This document shows, in pieces, positions 7,030 to 7,905 of a stretch of 7,905 nt of DNA (position 1 is its first letter; every line of letters begins with the position of its first letter). The DNA lies in assembly GCA_013041995.1 (NCBI GenBank), contig JABDRA010000337.1, positions 1-7,905 of the forward strand. The letters are read 5' to 3'. This DNA is from Anderseniella sp. (lineage in GTDB: Bacteria > Pseudomonadota > Alphaproteobacteria > Rhizobiales > Aestuariivirgaceae). The notes below the pieces were generated by a model that was given only the letters and a program-made list of their open reading frames with translations, searched no databases and was not told where the DNA came from. A program made the translations under genes and the position numbers.

Positions 7030-7049
7030 GGAGGCGGTCAACCGCCTCC
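7030..7049. promoter_or_regulatory. Intercistronic GC-rich hairpin between binding-protein and permease genes
   Basis: GGAGGCGG (7030-7037), loop TCAA, CCGCCTCC (7042-7049) forms a perfect 8-bp stem just after the stop of the binding-protein gene (7069) and before the small permease. No T-run follows on the minus strand, so it is not a classical intrinsic terminator. It fits a structure that protects the upstream mRNA end or allows only part of the transcripts to continue, which would give more binding protein than permease. The structure is seen directly; the role is inferred. Confidence 0.6.
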
Positions 7050-7068
7050 AGTCAAACCGATGGGTTGA

Positions 7069-7905
7069 TTACTCGACCGACAGCGCCATATCGAGCAGTT
7101 CCTGACCGCCCGGCACATTGTCCACGAAGTTCTTGTAGGAAGATGCCTTGGCAATGTCGCGCCACTGGTTGAACTCTTCCGGCGTCATGTTCTTGATTTC
7201 AACACCGGCTTTTTCAAATACCTCGACCGAGGCGGCATCCTGCTTCTTGGCTTCTTCCAGGTAAAAGGCTTCAGCCTTGGTGGCAGCAGCATCAAGTGCC
7301 GCCTTCTGCTTGTCGTCCAGTCCGTCATAGGCGGATTTGTTCATCAGCAGCGGCTGATACATGAACCACAGGGCCACATCGCCGGCCGGCGTATAGCACT
7401 TTACCTGCTCATAGATACGGTAGGAGACGAACGATGACGATGACGTATTTGCCGCCGTCAGAACACCTGACTGCATGGCCGAATAGATTTCCGATGACGC
7501 CATGGAGGTAATGGAGGCGCCTGCCGATGCCAGCATCTGCTCAAATGCCTTGCCGGCTGCGCGTGTCTGCTGGCCTTTCACATCGTCGGGCGAGGTGATG
7601 CATTTTTCCTTGCCGACGAACCCGCCCGCCAGATAACCGTGCACGACGACGCGCACATCATCTTCTGCCATGATGGATTCAATCTTTTTCATGAAGTCCG
7701 AATTGTTCAGCCGGGCGGCATGGTCATGGTTCTTCACCAGGCCGGGCATCAATGTCAGATTGTATTCGCCGCGCTGACCACCGGCATAGGAAAGTGGAAA
7801 TACGGTCATGTCGAGCTGGCCGGCCGACAGGGGCTTGTACTGCTCACGCGGTTTGAAAAGCGACTTGGACGGGAAGATCTTGATGGTGAGATCAACATTG
7901 GCGGC
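7069..7905 (-). CDS. matP: TRAP transporter solute-binding protein (DctP-type), N-terminus outside window
   Basis: The minus-strand frame is open to the right edge, giving 278 codons before the TAA at 7069-7071. The Met at 7809 is internal, because family sequence continues upstream of it (VDLTIKIFPSKSLFKPREQY, then SAGQLDM). The product is the periplasmic receptor that hands substrate to the permeases; its signal peptide is beyond the edge. Family features are the 'I.IFPS..L' strand, GQLDMTVFPLSYAGG, the conserved carboxylate-binding Arg in GQQTRAAGKAFEQML, SSEIYSAMQSGVL, and LLMNKSAYDGLDDKQKAAL. The usual G-V-D-G after the SAMQSG segment reads GVLTAANTSSSS here, a local divergence that may relate to ligand choice. 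Being first in the P-Q-M-A-B order, it is probably the malonate receptor; this is inference from context. Any promoter and regulator gene would lie off the window. Confidence 0.9.
   Translation of the reverse strand, partial: AANVDLTIKIFPSKSLFKPREQYKPLSAGQLDMTVFPLSYAGGQRGEYNLTLMPGLVKNHDHAARLNNSDFMKKIESIMAEDDVRVVVHGYLAGGFVGKEKCITSPDDVKGQQTRAAGKAFEQMLASAGASITSMASSEIYSAMQSGVLTAANTSSSSFVSYRIYEQVKCYTPAGDVALWFMYQPLLMNKSAYDGLDDKQKAALDAAATKAEAFYLEEAKKQDAASVEVFEKAGVEIKNMTPEEFNQWRDIAKASSYKNFVDNVPGGQELLDMALSVE

Overview
The window reads as a piece of an alphaproteobacterial chromosome, probably from the Hyphomicrobiales/Rhodobacterales side. The evidence is moderately high GC, codon use, protein relatedness by eye, and a TRAP-type malonate operon in the gene order I associate with rhizobial matPQMAB. 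Genus-level placement is not possible from the sequence alone.

Layout. Bases 2-391 (+) hold the 3' end of an EamA/DMT-family membrane transporter. Everything else is on the minus strand and is listed here in transcription order from the right edge: a TRAP solute-binding protein (cut by the right edge, down to 7069); a roughly 90-bp gap with a strong hairpin; a small TRAP permease (6975-6418); a large TRAP permease (6418-5102); malonyl-CoA decarboxylase (5105-3765); a 250-bp gap dominated by inverted repeats; malonyl-CoA synthetase (3514-1979); and a beta-CASP metallo-beta-lactamase-fold RNase-like protein (1952-354). That last gene ends inside the convergent transporter gene with a 38-bp tail-to-tail overlap.

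How the genes work together. The binding protein and two permeases should import a dicarboxylate, by context malonate. MatB activates it with ATP and CoA to malonyl-CoA, and MatA decarboxylates that to acetyl-CoA for central metabolism. The overlaps between small and large permease (TGATG, 1 bp) and between large permease and decarboxylase (ATGA, 4 bp) point to one translationally coupled transcript. The nuclease-like gene lies 26 bp behind matB and may ride on the same message, but no functional link to malonate is evident.

Most unusual feature. The matA-matB gap is bounded by two perfect 25-bp inverted copies (3499-3523 and 3743-3767). They carry the matA stop codon on one side and the matB start codon plus its first codons on the other. 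Between them lie a second 17-bp inverted pair and several short hairpins. This looks like a MITE-like or otherwise palindromic element that has become part of an operon, and it could in principle invert. No RNA gene, CRISPR array, transposase, phage gene or obvious new defence system was seen.
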